A stretch of DNA of 12,690 bases, from the NCBI GenBank assembly GCA_030151135.1, contig JASLEQ010000655.1, positions 1-12,690 on the forward strand. Reading direction: 5' to 3'. The translations under genes and the position numbers were made by a program. Origin of the DNA: Candidatus Sulfotelmatobacter sp. (GTDB lineage: Bacteria; Acidobacteriota; Terriglobia; Terriglobales; SbA1). Numbering within the stretch: the first letter of the stretch is position 1; each line of letters begins with the position of its first letter. Shown one piece after another: positions 5,782-12,690 of the stretch. The notes under the pieces are model-generated. The model ran no database searches. It was not told the DNA's origin and was given only the letters and a program-made list of their open reading frames with translations.

Positions 5782-6663
5782 TTAAGACAGCACAGCGCTG
5801 GGTTCCTTCTGCGGAACACCTCGCGTCTCGGTCTTTCGAAGAGCTAGCAGCAGAATCACGATTAGCATCACCGCTAGAGCTAGAAAAATGATCCCTCCAT
5901 CGTGATGCAACCTCCCGTCCAGAAAGCCCGGATCAACGCGCGTGCCGAGTTCTGCAATCGTGAAGATGCGTATTCCGTTTTTCACGAATGACAATGGGAT
6001 TGCGGCCAGGACGAGCAACGTTTTCCGGGGCCATGTCCGCAGAAACAAATGCGCCAGGATCAAGGTGAGGAGAATCAGCATTGTGCTCGAACGAATGCTG
6101 CTGCATTCCTTAGCAACCTCAATGTCCAGACCGGGGATCGACAGCACGATTCCGGCCCGGGCAACTGGTACTCCTGCAACCCGGAACAGGACGGCACTCG
6201 CCCATGCGGATTCGCGTTGCAAAAATTCAGTAATCAACGCCACTGTACGCTCGGGCGGAGGGACCATCAAAAAAAGAAAACATAATGGGAACACATTGTT
6301 CCGGAATGCGATCCATCCAAAGCAGACAATCGTACTTCCAATCCAAAAGATCACTAACCCTGCCATGCTGAACGTTAACCTGTTATCAGGCGACACCGCC
6401 CAGACCTCCGTCGCCATTACCAAACCGATGAGTGCTCCCACGCTTATGAGGACTGCGCCCCAAAGGGCTCCCTCCCCGCCGCGCGACCGGAAAGCTTTTC
6501 TGTTGTGGTAGATCAAAGCAATGCTGAGCGGAAGCACCAATAGAATGTAGGTATAGGCATCGTTCGCTAATGCAAGCTGCGAAGCCGCGATGAGCGATTT
6601 CCACCAGCACGCCCCCGACACGACAATAAGGATCAGAAAAACGAATTTGCGGATGTGATTCAT
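5782..6663 (-). CDS. Exosortase (membrane transpeptidase-type sorting enzyme)
   Basis: This 293-residue inner-membrane protein has about eight hydrophobic segments and the exosortase signature in its second half. VPVARAGIVLSIPG (165-178) is followed by EVAKECSSIRSS with nucleophile Cys187, then VKNGIRI with Arg232, then LHHDGGIIF with His253/His254. These are the Cys, Arg and His expected of the exosortase/archaeosortase family, which cuts PEP-CTERM-like C-terminal signals after export. I use the ATG at 6663 because GGAAG lies eight bases upstream; the longer frame from 6735 adds 24 polar residues before the first membrane segment. No EpsI domain is fused. The tiny VPDGG protein at 1474-1710 is a plausible substrate. 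The subclass cannot be fixed by eye; a VPDSG/VPDGG-recognising class is expected from that protein. The adjacent rhamnose epimerase fits the known link of exosortases with exopolysaccharide. Confidence 0.9.
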   Translation of the reverse strand: MNHIRKFVFLILIVVSGACWWKSLIAASQLALANDAYTYILLVLPLSIALIYHNRKAFRSRGGEGALWGAVLISVGALIGLVMATEVWAVSPDNRLTFSMAGLVIFWIGSTIVCFGWIAFRNNVFPLCFLFLMVPPPERTVALITEFLQRESAWASAVLFRVAGVPVARAGIVLSIPGLDIEVAKECSSIRSSTMLILLTLILAHLFLRTWPRKTLLVLAAIPLSFVKNGIRIFTIAELGTRVDPGFLDGRLHHDGGIIFLALAVMLIVILLLALRKTETRGVPQKEPSAVLS

Positions 6664-6697
6664 CACGAATCTTCCGGATTCAGACCGCAAACATGCC

Positions 6698-6726
6698 TTG
6701 TCAGATCGAACGTGCGGGGATACAAA
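6698..6726 (+). promoter_or_regulatory. Possible promoter in the exosortase/DUF2252 intergenic region
   Basis: TTGTCA (6698-6703) and TACAAA (6721-6726) are separated by 17 bases and match the sigma70 consensus at five and four positions. It points towards the DUF2252 gene but lies about 175 bases from its start. The surrounding 236-base gap must also hold the exosortase promoter, for which I see no clear candidate. Confidence 0.22.
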
Positions 6727-6899
6727 TAGTGGCACAAGGCGCGCTGCCGAATCATTTTATTGCCTGGCTGACTGGCGATGAAATAAGAATTCATATGCGC
6801 TCCCCTCCACCGTAACGGCCGATTTCATCGACCAGGGTCCTGACAGTCACTCAGGCCGCCTTTTTGACTTCCGAATGTCTCGGCACTATTGTTCCCACC

Positions 6900-7985
6900 A
6901 TGAACGTCGTTAAAGCAACCCGCCATTTTGAGGAGTGGCTCGGTCGTCGCATTCCGCTTATCAAGAAGGATCTCCGCCTCAAGCATGTTGCAATGCAGTC
7001 GGCTCCATTCCCATTTTTACGAGCCAGCTTTTACCGCTGGGCGCAAGTCTGGCCTGAAGTCTGCCCGGAACTCTCGCGGGCGCCCAAGGTGCTCGCAGTT
7101 AGTGACCTTCACGTGGAAAATTTCGGCACCTGGCGCGACCTCGAGGGCCGCCTGGTTTGGGGAGTCAACGATTTCGATGAGGCCCACACCCTCTCGTATG
7201 CAAACGATCTGGTTCGCCTGGCAGTGAGCGCGCATCTCGCCGCGGACGCTGGCCACCTGCCCGTCAACAGAAAGGACATTTGCGATGCCATTCTCGACGG
7301 GTACCGGGCAAGTCTACGTGAGGGTGGGCAACCGTTCGTTCTCGGGGAGAAACATGTCTGGCTCCGGAATCTGGCGGAGGGCGAGCTGCGCGATCCCGTT
7401 GTCTTCTGGAAGAAAATGGACGCTTTGCCAACGACGAAAGAGGAGATCCCGGTCAGCGCCATCGAAGCTATGGAGCACCTGATGCCTACGCGCGACATCT
7501 CCTACCGGGTGGCTCATCGGGTTGCGGGACTTGGCAGTTTGGGACATGCGCGTTATGTCGCCATCGCAGATTGGCATGGCGCGAAGATTGCGCGCGAGGC
7601 AAAGTCGCTCGCCCCCTCCGCTTGTTGCTGGGCCGCAGAAAACAAGAGTCCCGCGGAAATCCTGTGTCAGGCTCTGATCAGCCGCGCGGTCCGCTGTCCT
7701 GATCCATACCTGCAGTTGCGAGGACGCTGGATCGTGCGCCGCCTTAGTCCACACTGCTCGCGCATCGAACTGAGCCAGATGAAGACGCAGGGCGTAGAAA
7801 TGCGCCTTCTCTACTCCATGGGGTGGGAAACAGCCAACATCCATGTGGGGAGCCGAACGGAGGTGAAGGCCGTCGTAAGGCACTTGCAAAGGCAAAAGCC
7901 GAAATGGCTGCATACCTCAAGTGAGGCAATGCTTTCCGCTGTTCTGGAGGATTGGAAAAGCTGGAAGAAACGCGGCTATATTTGA
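6900..7985 (+). CDS. DUF2252 family protein (kinase-like fold)
   Basis: The 361-residue protein carries the marks of DUF2252: VSDLHVENFG (67-76), a variant of the family's GDxHxxNFG, and VNDFDE (89-94), followed by SYANDLVRLAVS. These resemble the catalytic HxxN and metal-binding DFD elements of aminoglycoside-phosphotransferase/HipA-like kinases, so ATP-dependent phosphotransfer is possible, but to my knowledge the family's substrate is not established. It appears shorter than many members (often above 400 residues). An in-frame TTG at 6864 would add 12 residues; neither start has a good Shine-Dalgarno sequence, and I choose the ATG. The gene diverges from the exosortase, and its stop lies six bases from the stop of the convergent small CxxC protein. 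No membrane segment or signal peptide is seen, so it should be cytoplasmic. Confidence 0.8.
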   Translation: MNVVKATRHFEEWLGRRIPLIKKDLRLKHVAMQSAPFPFLRASFYRWAQVWPEVCPELSRAPKVLAVSDLHVENFGTWRDLEGRLVWGVNDFDEAHTLSYANDLVRLAVSAHLAADAGHLPVNRKDICDAILDGYRASLREGGQPFVLGEKHVWLRNLAEGELRDPVVFWKKMDALPTTKEEIPVSAIEAMEHLMPTRDISYRVAHRVAGLGSLGHARYVAIADWHGAKIAREAKSLAPSACCWAAENKSPAEILCQALISRAVRCPDPYLQLRGRWIVRRLSPHCSRIELSQMKTQGVEMRLLYSMGWETANIHVGSRTEVKAVVRHLQRQKPKWLHTSSEAMLSAVLEDWKSWKKRGYI

Positions 7986-7991
7986 GCGCAG

Positions 7992-8282
7992 CTAAGCTAC
8001 GCCACTGTGCGTAGCCGCCGCCGCTCCCGCCTTGACAGCCGGACGTGGCAACGGAGCTAATGTCAAACCTTCCTCTCGGTCATACACCAAGGTCCAGCGG
8101 GTAGCGCATTCGTCGCACAGCCAGTAATGCTCCACGGTTCGCTGCTGCTTGCGCGCTCGCACGAACGGCGGCATGGCTTCCCTTGGTCTGGTAAGTCTTT
8201 CAGTTTCCACCAGAAACAGCTTCCCGTCTCTCAATTTCAAGAACGGTTTGCAGCATTCATCGTTGGCGCATCGGCTGAGCAT
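7992..8282 (-). CDS. Small Cys-rich putative zinc-binding protein
   Basis: This 96-residue hypothetical protein has cysteines at 5, 10 and 11 (RCANDECCKPF) and a WLCDEC pair at 56 and 59, a spacing that suggests one structural zinc ribbon. Between them lies GKLFLVETE followed by a basic stretch (about 41-48), and after them TRWTLVYDREEG, likely a beta hairpin. The tail is Ala/Pro-rich. I recognise similar short proteins from Acidobacteriota but know no function. I choose the ATG at 8282 because the recognisable part begins there; an ATG at 8417 would add 45 residues of less convincing sequence. Shine-Dalgarno evidence is weak for both. It lies 225 bases downstream of the SRPBCC gene on the same strand and converges on the DUF2252 gene. 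It could bind nucleic acid or protein. Confidence 0.68.
   Translation of the reverse strand: MLSRCANDECCKPFLKLRDGKLFLVETERLTRPREAMPPFVRARKQQRTVEHYWLCDECATRWTLVYDREEGLTLAPLPRPAVKAGAAAATHSGVA
7996..8015. repeat. Perfect hairpin between convergent genes
   Basis: GCTACGC (7996-8002) and GCGTAGC (8009-8015) form a seven-base-pair stem with a CACTGT loop. It overlaps the last codons of the small CxxC gene and starts 11 bases after the DUF2252 stop. Neither side has a T-run, so it is not a classical intrinsic terminator, but it could slow polymerase or protect both 3' ends. Confidence 0.4.
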
Positions 8283-8507
8283 GACGGTGTCCGAGTTCGA
8301 ATTGAGACGTGAGTGACCAGTCCCTTTCGTGAGCAATCGGCATACCAGAATGGTAGAGCCGGGGATTACGACTTTCTTGCCACAGCCAGACCTCAATCCT
8401 CTAACGCTGCCGACCATTCGGCACTTCTGCCGAAAAACGTTGCTTTACAACTCCTTCGAGTCCATATCCGTTTCGCGGGGAAGAGTCTTGCGAAGCGGAT
8501 GAAACGA

Positions 8508-8984
8508 CTAGGCGCCAAACGGTCCGGTAGCAACTCGGGCAAGATTTTCGAGTTCTTTCTTATAAATCGGGCGCAATAGAAGGGTCGTGACGGCTCGCTC
8601 GATCCGGCCCGAAAATCCGCCACGAACTGAAATCCTGGTCGCGATGGTGACGTTTGAGTCGGAAGGTGCTGAGCCCGGATTAATAGTGAACGTTGTAACG
8701 GCTCCGTTGGAATCTAAGCCGGTTTCTACCAGAACACGGCCCGGTTCCGGCTCCGTGATGGCGGCACGGAAGCTCTGCTTTTTACCAAAAAAGCTCATCT
8801 CGAAACGAATGATCGTTCCCGCGCCAATGCCTCCCTGCTCCACCGTCAAATGCGTGAACTGCTTCGGGAGGATGCGCGGATGTCCATCATGATAATTCGC
8901 GAGCAACGAGTAAATCCGCTCGCGGCGGGCCGGAATTACGGCGGACACGGCGACTTCGTGTTTTTCTGGCTTCAGGGCTTCCAT
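8508..8984 (-). CDS. SRPBCC (START/polyketide-cyclase-like) superfamily protein
   Basis: The 158-residue protein begins with HEVAVSAVIPARRERIYSLLANY, the usual first strand and helix of the SRPBCC helix-grip fold. It continues with alternating strands such as GAGTIIRFEMSFFG and FRAAITEPEPGRVLVET, and ends with a long amphipathic helix (about 130-150) that would close the ligand cavity. Such proteins bind hydrophobic ligands or act as cyclases or coenzyme-Q chaperones; no ligand can be deduced. No signal peptide is present. The ATG at 8984 lies 37 bases after the uvrC stop on the same strand, so co-transcription with uvrC is likely, though a functional link is not evident. An AAAGA about eight bases upstream is a weak ribosome-binding site. 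Confidence 0.78.
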   Translation of the reverse strand: MEALKPEKHEVAVSAVIPARRERIYSLLANYHDGHPRILPKQFTHLTVEQGGIGAGTIIRFEMSFFGKKQSFRAAITEPEPGRVLVETGLDSNGAVTTFTINPGSAPSDSNVTIATRISVRGGFSGRIERAVTTLLLRPIYKKELENLARVATGPFGA

Positions 8985-9021
8985 GGATCGATCTTTGGAT
9001 ATAAATGCTAATGCTGAGGAT

Positions 9022-10977
9022 TCACTTCTGGAAGTAACTGCGAATGGCCTCGGCCTGAGCGCGGGTTACGACTGCGGAGAGGGCCGCCGCGTCAGCTTGC
9101 TTCACAGCCTGCAGGCTGCCGAAATGTTCGATCAGCCGCCGCGAAGTTCTGGCGCCCACGCCCGGCACCTCCAACAGTTCCGTCGATCTATCGCGGATCT
9201 GGCGGCGCTTGCGATGGAAAGTCACGGCAAACCGGTGCGCCTCGTCGCGAATCATCTGGATCAGGTGTAGCACCGGCGAATGGTGGTCGAGGGCGATCGG
9301 ATCTTTCTCTTGTCCGTAGACATAGAGAATCTCTTCTCGCTTGGCGATTGCGGCCAGAGGCTGGTTGATGATCTCGAGCTTCTCTAAAGCGTCGGCTGCG
9401 GCATGGAGTTGGCCCAGACCTCCATCGATCAGGACGACGCTGGGCATCGGTTTCTGTTCGTCCTGTACGCGTTTGTAGCGGCGCGTGACCACCTCGCGCA
9501 TCGAAGCGAAGTCGTCTACGCCTTCCACGGTGCGGATGATGAACTTCCGGTAATCGGATTTCTTCATCTTGCCGTCTTCCCACACGACCATAGAGGCGAC
9601 GGTCTCCGCACCCTGGATGTGCGAGATGTCGAAGCACTCGATGCGCTTGGGAAGATCGGGCAATCCAATCACTTCCTGCAACTCTTCCTGAATGCGGCGC
9701 GCATTTGGCTTCAGCACCCTGAAACGCTGGTCGTAGGACTGCTTGGCGTTATTGCCCGCCAGATCGATCAGTGACCGCTTGTCTCCGCGCTGCGGTACGA
9801 GGATGTGAACGCGTGTGGAGCGGGCGCCCTCGCCCCCATCTTGTTCGGAGAGAAGGTCCTCGAGTTCTTCGCGATCTTCGAAGTCGACCGGGACGTAAAG
9901 ATTGCGCGGGACATAGGGTTCTCCGATGTAGAGCTGCTTGAGGAGCGCGGAGAAGAATTCACCAGGATGGAAGTGAGCCTTTTCTTCCGGATAGCTGACT
10001 TCCAAGTTGCCGCTCTTCCTTAACGGCGCTGGCGAGCTTTCCTCGCCGGGATGGGCGGATGCGTCCGCCTCTGCGTGTTCCGTGCTGGTGCCTGCTTCGG
10101 GTCGTAGGGCGAATTCCGGCAAATCTTCCCAGAAGAACTCCCGGCGATCGACCATCTTGCCGCCCCGCATGTGAAAAAGATTGACCGCCAGCATGCCGTT
10201 TTCGAAGTGATAGCCGAAGACGTCGGCGTCGTCGCCTTCCGCAGAGGCAATGCGCTGCCGTTCCTGTAACTGCTCGACCGTGGAAATCAGATCGCGATAG
10301 CGGGCGGCACGTTCATACTCCTGCGAGACGGCGGCTTGCTCCATGCGGGCTCGAAGCGAACGCGCCAGGTCCGTCGGGCGCCCCTCGAGGAACATCTTCA
10401 CGTCGCGCACAGCTTCCTGATACATCTCCGGCGACGTGAGATCTTGCACGCAAGGGCCGAGGCAGCGCTTAATGTAGTACTGCAGACAGGGCCGCGGGTG
10501 AAAGCGCGTCAGATCGACCTTGCACGACGGAATCAGAAAATTGCGGTGAATCAGGTCGACGATGCGGTATGCGAGATTGGCAGGGAAGTACGGGCCATAG
10601 TAAGCGCTGCCGTCTTTTCTAAGACGCCGCGTTACATAGACGCGAGGCCAGCGCTCTCCTAACGTCAACTTTACATACGGATACGTCTTGTCGTCTCGCA
10701 GCAGGATGTTGAAACGCGGCTTGCGCTGCTTGATCAGGTTATTTTCCAGCGCGAGCGCCTCTTTGTTATTGGCGACTACGATGTACTCGACATCGACTGC
10801 CTCCCGCACCAAAGTCCCTGTCTTGGCATCTTCCCACCGGCCTTCGTGAAAATAGCTCGACACCCGGCTCCGCAAGTTCTTCGCCTTGCCGACATAGATC
10901 ACCTCTCCTTCGGCGTTCTTGTACAGATACACGCCAGGCTCAGTCGGGATCGTACGGATTTTCTGGAGAAGATCCAT
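9022..10977 (-). CDS. uvrC: UvrABC system protein C (excinuclease subunit)
   Basis: This 651-residue nuclease makes both incisions around DNA lesions in nucleotide excision repair, with UvrA and UvrB. The N-terminal GIY-YIG domain (about 12-95) has PGVYLYKN, VIYVGKAKNLRSRV and Glu78. Cysteines 152, 164, 172 and 176 reproduce the spacing of the four that bind an iron-sulfur cluster in E. coli UvrC. A UVR motif for UvrB contact lies at 203-238. The RNase H-like C-terminal domain has Asp450 (ECFDISHIQG), Asp518 (LIDGGLGQL) and His588 (TFHRKRR), followed by helix-hairpin-helix motifs from about 601 (EVPGVGART) to the end. It is longer than the usual roughly 600-620 residues because of a Glu/Ala/Ser/Pro-rich stretch at about 290-335. 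The ATG at 10977 starts the domain directly; no strong Shine-Dalgarno sequence is seen. It lies 70 bases downstream of the TonB-receptor gene. Confidence 0.98.
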   Translation of the reverse strand: MDLLQKIRTIPTEPGVYLYKNAEGEVIYVGKAKNLRSRVSSYFHEGRWEDAKTGTLVREAVDVEYIVVANNKEALALENNLIKQRKPRFNILLRDDKTYPYVKLTLGERWPRVYVTRRLRKDGSAYYGPYFPANLAYRIVDLIHRNFLIPSCKVDLTRFHPRPCLQYYIKRCLGPCVQDLTSPEMYQEAVRDVKMFLEGRPTDLARSLRARMEQAAVSQEYERAARYRDLISTVEQLQERQRIASAEGDDADVFGYHFENGMLAVNLFHMRGGKMVDRREFFWEDLPEFALRPEAGTSTEHAEADASAHPGEESSPAPLRKSGNLEVSYPEEKAHFHPGEFFSALLKQLYIGEPYVPRNLYVPVDFEDREELEDLLSEQDGGEGARSTRVHILVPQRGDKRSLIDLAGNNAKQSYDQRFRVLKPNARRIQEELQEVIGLPDLPKRIECFDISHIQGAETVASMVVWEDGKMKKSDYRKFIIRTVEGVDDFASMREVVTRRYKRVQDEQKPMPSVVLIDGGLGQLHAAADALEKLEIINQPLAAIAKREEILYVYGQEKDPIALDHHSPVLHLIQMIRDEAHRFAVTFHRKRRQIRDRSTELLEVPGVGARTSRRLIEHFGSLQAVKQADAAALSAVVTRAQAEAIRSYFQK

Positions 10978-11047
10978 TTTGGCAAGTCTATTTTATGGGA
11001 TCGCCCTTATTAGATGAGCGAAGTCACGGCTTGGAACCATCAGGAAG

Positions 11048-12690
11048 TCAGTGCGATTTACGCATGAGGATCAATTCCGCGCCGGCAACGATGCTGCGGC
11101 TGGGCATGAGAACGCCCGGGATTTCTTCGTATCCCGTATTACTCAGGTTTGCGAGTTGTAAGTAGGGACGGACCCAACCATTGTTTCGCGACACGGCGAA
11201 GTCCCAGACCGGGTAGGCCTGGTGCTCAAATCGCTGGGTCACGCCCACTTTGGTGCGAGCCGTAAGCCAATCGTGCCACGTGCCGGCCCATCCGAAAACG
11301 GCATGATGCGACGGGTAATTGAAAACATAGCGTGAGACCGATCCGGGCACAGGGATTTGATCGCCATGAAGAAATGTGTAGGCGAGTTGGAGTTCCTGAT
11401 GGCTCGGCAGCATGAAGTTCGTATGCGCTTCCACTCCGGTGAAATGAAGTGCATCGACGTTAGTCGCGTGATACAGGCTGTTTGGCGCGAACTGAACATA
11501 ATCGATGAGGTTCGAATCCCAGCGTCGAAAGAATGTCAGCCCAGATGAGATTCGCTGTGTGGGATTCCAGTCACTGCCCGCTTCAAGGCTCCAGGTTGAT
11601 TCAGGTTTCAGGTTTGGATTTCCAACGGTCGTCGGGTCGGAGTAGTAAAGATCGGTGTAGGTGGGCAAACGAAATCCACGGCTGATGCTGGCGCGCAGTT
11701 TGATCTGGGGCTTGATCCAGAGCCCACCCGCAACCGTTGGCGTGAAGACATTGGTGCCTCCGCTGAAGAGCTCTTCCCGTGCTCCGGCGGTGAGAGAAAA
11801 GCGCCGCATAGTACGAAAATCGAAGCTTGCATACGCAGCCTCGCGATTGCGCGCGTGCTGGCCGAGATTATTGCTGTCGATCGAATCGCCCTGCCCTTCA
11901 GCACCGTACGACAGCGTCGCATTATCGCTGAGCGAGTCGTGACGGCGCAGCGCAGCCTGCCAGCTGTCGTCGACGTGGTTGTTTTCGTAGATTGACGGCT
12001 CATCACGGAACAGCACGAACTCGTCGGTGTGTCGCCGATATCCGAAGGCGGCGGTGGTCCGTTCGCCGAGATCCTGCTGGGCGGAGGTGAACCAGTTCTT
12101 GGTGCGCTCCCAGGATGGAAAGTTTCCATAAAACTGATTTGCGCCAAACGGCCGGTCACTGCCGGCAAAGATCACATCGGTCTGTCCGAGAGGGGACTGG
12201 AAACGGGTTTCGGAAGAAGCCGACGTGCTGCGATAGTCGCGGTCGGGCATGAATCCCGTAGAAAAATCGCGATCCCCGGCGAGGGTTTCCGACCAATGCT
12301 CGCGTAACAGGGATGCCAGTACGTGCTCCTGGTTGAATCCTTGATTTCCCCCTCCGGCGCGGACGCGCAGTTCTGTTCCATCGACTGGAGAAGTAATGAA
12401 GTTCACGGCTCCGCCCATCGCGTCCGATCCATAAAGCGTCGATCCTGCGCCGTGCAGGACTTCAATTCGCGAAATCGCCTCCAGAGGAATTGGGATGTCC
12501 ATGTCATGATGCGCCGTTTGAGCGTCGTTCATGCGCAAACCGTTCAGCAGTACCAGCGTCTCGGCGAAGGTAGATCCGAGGATGGTCAGGTCGGCCTGCA
12601 CTCCGTTAGGGGCGCGCTGTTGCAGATCAATCGAGGGATCGAACTGCAGGTAATCGATTACGGAGATGAACAGGAGAGGGGTCTTACGAG
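11048..12690 (-). CDS. TonB-dependent outer-membrane receptor (5' end outside window)
   Basis: The frame is open to the right edge, giving about 546 visible residues; the signal peptide, TonB box and first part of the plug lie beyond. A GTG at 12601 is in frame but not the start, because plug sequence (DPSIDLQQRAPNGVQ) continues upstream of it. The plug is recognised by STFAETLVLLNGLRMND, then IPLEAISRIEVLHG, then GSTLYGSDAMGGAVNFIT. The rest shows alternating, aromatic-rich strands of a 22-strand barrel, with the conserved ISRGFRLPTYTDLYY, then NPNLKPESTWSLEAG, then ANLSNTGYEEIPGV. Similarity is to the BtuB/CirA type of importer for siderophores, cobalamin or related compounds; the ligand cannot be told. 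The last residues (AELILMRKSH) lack the usual terminal aromatic. It precedes uvrC on the same strand with a 70-base gap. Confidence 0.93.
   Translation of the reverse strand, partial: RKTPLLFISVIDYLQFDPSIDLQQRAPNGVQADLTILGSTFAETLVLLNGLRMNDAQTAHHDMDIPIPLEAISRIEVLHGAGSTLYGSDAMGGAVNFITSPVDGTELRVRAGGGNQGFNQEHVLASLLREHWSETLAGDRDFSTGFMPDRDYRSTSASSETRFQSPLGQTDVIFAGSDRPFGANQFYGNFPSWERTKNWFTSAQQDLGERTTAAFGYRRHTDEFVLFRDEPSIYENNHVDDSWQAALRRHDSLSDNATLSYGAEGQGDSIDSNNLGQHARNREAAYASFDFRTMRRFSLTAGAREELFSGGTNVFTPTVAGGLWIKPQIKLRASISRGFRLPTYTDLYYSDPTTVGNPNLKPESTWSLEAGSDWNPTQRISSGLTFFRRWDSNLIDYVQFAPNSLYHATNVDALHFTGVEAHTNFMLPSHQELQLAYTFLHGDQIPVPGSVSRYVFNYPSHHAVFGWAGTWHDWLTARTKVGVTQRFEHQAYPVWDFAVSRNNGWVRPYLQLANLSNTGYEEIPGVLMPSRSIVAGAELILMRKSH

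Noticed and set aside
5942..6511. Plus-strand open frame of 189 codons
   Set aside because: It is the antisense shadow of the exosortase, whose catalytic motifs are all on the minus strand.
6788..6798. Adjacent GAATTC and CATATG sites resembling a cloning junction
   Set aside because: Two six-base restriction sites can abut by chance; flanking sequence shows no vector and continues the same composition.
9403..9774. Plus-strand open frame inside uvrC
   Set aside because: Antisense to the conserved nuclease domain; no independent evidence of coding.

Overview
The window (12,690 bases, moderately GC-rich) reads as ordinary chromosome of a Gram-negative-type soil bacterium, most likely an acidobacterium (Terriglobia/Koribacter-like). 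The pointers are an exosortase with a VPDGG-type sorting-signal protein, a fibronectin-III lipoprotein, a small CxxC protein of a kind I associate with Acidobacteriota, a TonB-dependent outer-membrane receptor, and genes in short or single units on both strands. The taxonomic call is inference; no rRNA, tRNA, phage, insertion sequence or CRISPR array is visible.

Left part (1-5098): the left edge cuts a minus-strand thiamine-diphosphate (ThDP) enzyme of the acetolactate synthase/benzoylformate decarboxylase superfamily. A 459-base gap carries palindromes and a promoter-like element. It is followed by a 78-residue secreted protein that consists almost only of a signal peptide and a VPDGG C-terminal sorting signal, with its own terminator. 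Then come a fold-type-IV branched-chain aminotransferase and an FN3 lipoprotein (both minus), and an NAD(P)-dependent aldehyde dehydrogenase (plus). The aminotransferase, ThDP enzyme and dehydrogenase could together turn an amino acid into a 2-keto acid, an aldehyde and an acid, but they are not one operon.

Middle part (5196-8282): dTDP-4-dehydrorhamnose 3,5-epimerase (rfbC/rmlC), preceded by a four-codon mini-ORF that holds the best ribosome-binding site. It converges on a complete exosortase with the Cys/Arg/His catalytic set. A DUF2252 protein diverges from the exosortase and converges on a small putative zinc-binding protein. Exosortase, the VPDGG protein about 4 kb away and the rhamnose epimerase are the most interesting theme: exosortases usually accompany surface-polysaccharide production, and the presumed substrate here is unusually small.

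Right part (8508-12690), all minus strand: a TonB-dependent receptor cut by the right edge, then uvrC (complete, with all catalytic residues and an iron-sulfur cysteine set), then an SRPBCC lipid-binding-fold protein 37 bases downstream of uvrC. I see no wholly new multigene system. The best candidate for novelty is the minimal exosortase substrate and its upstream control region.
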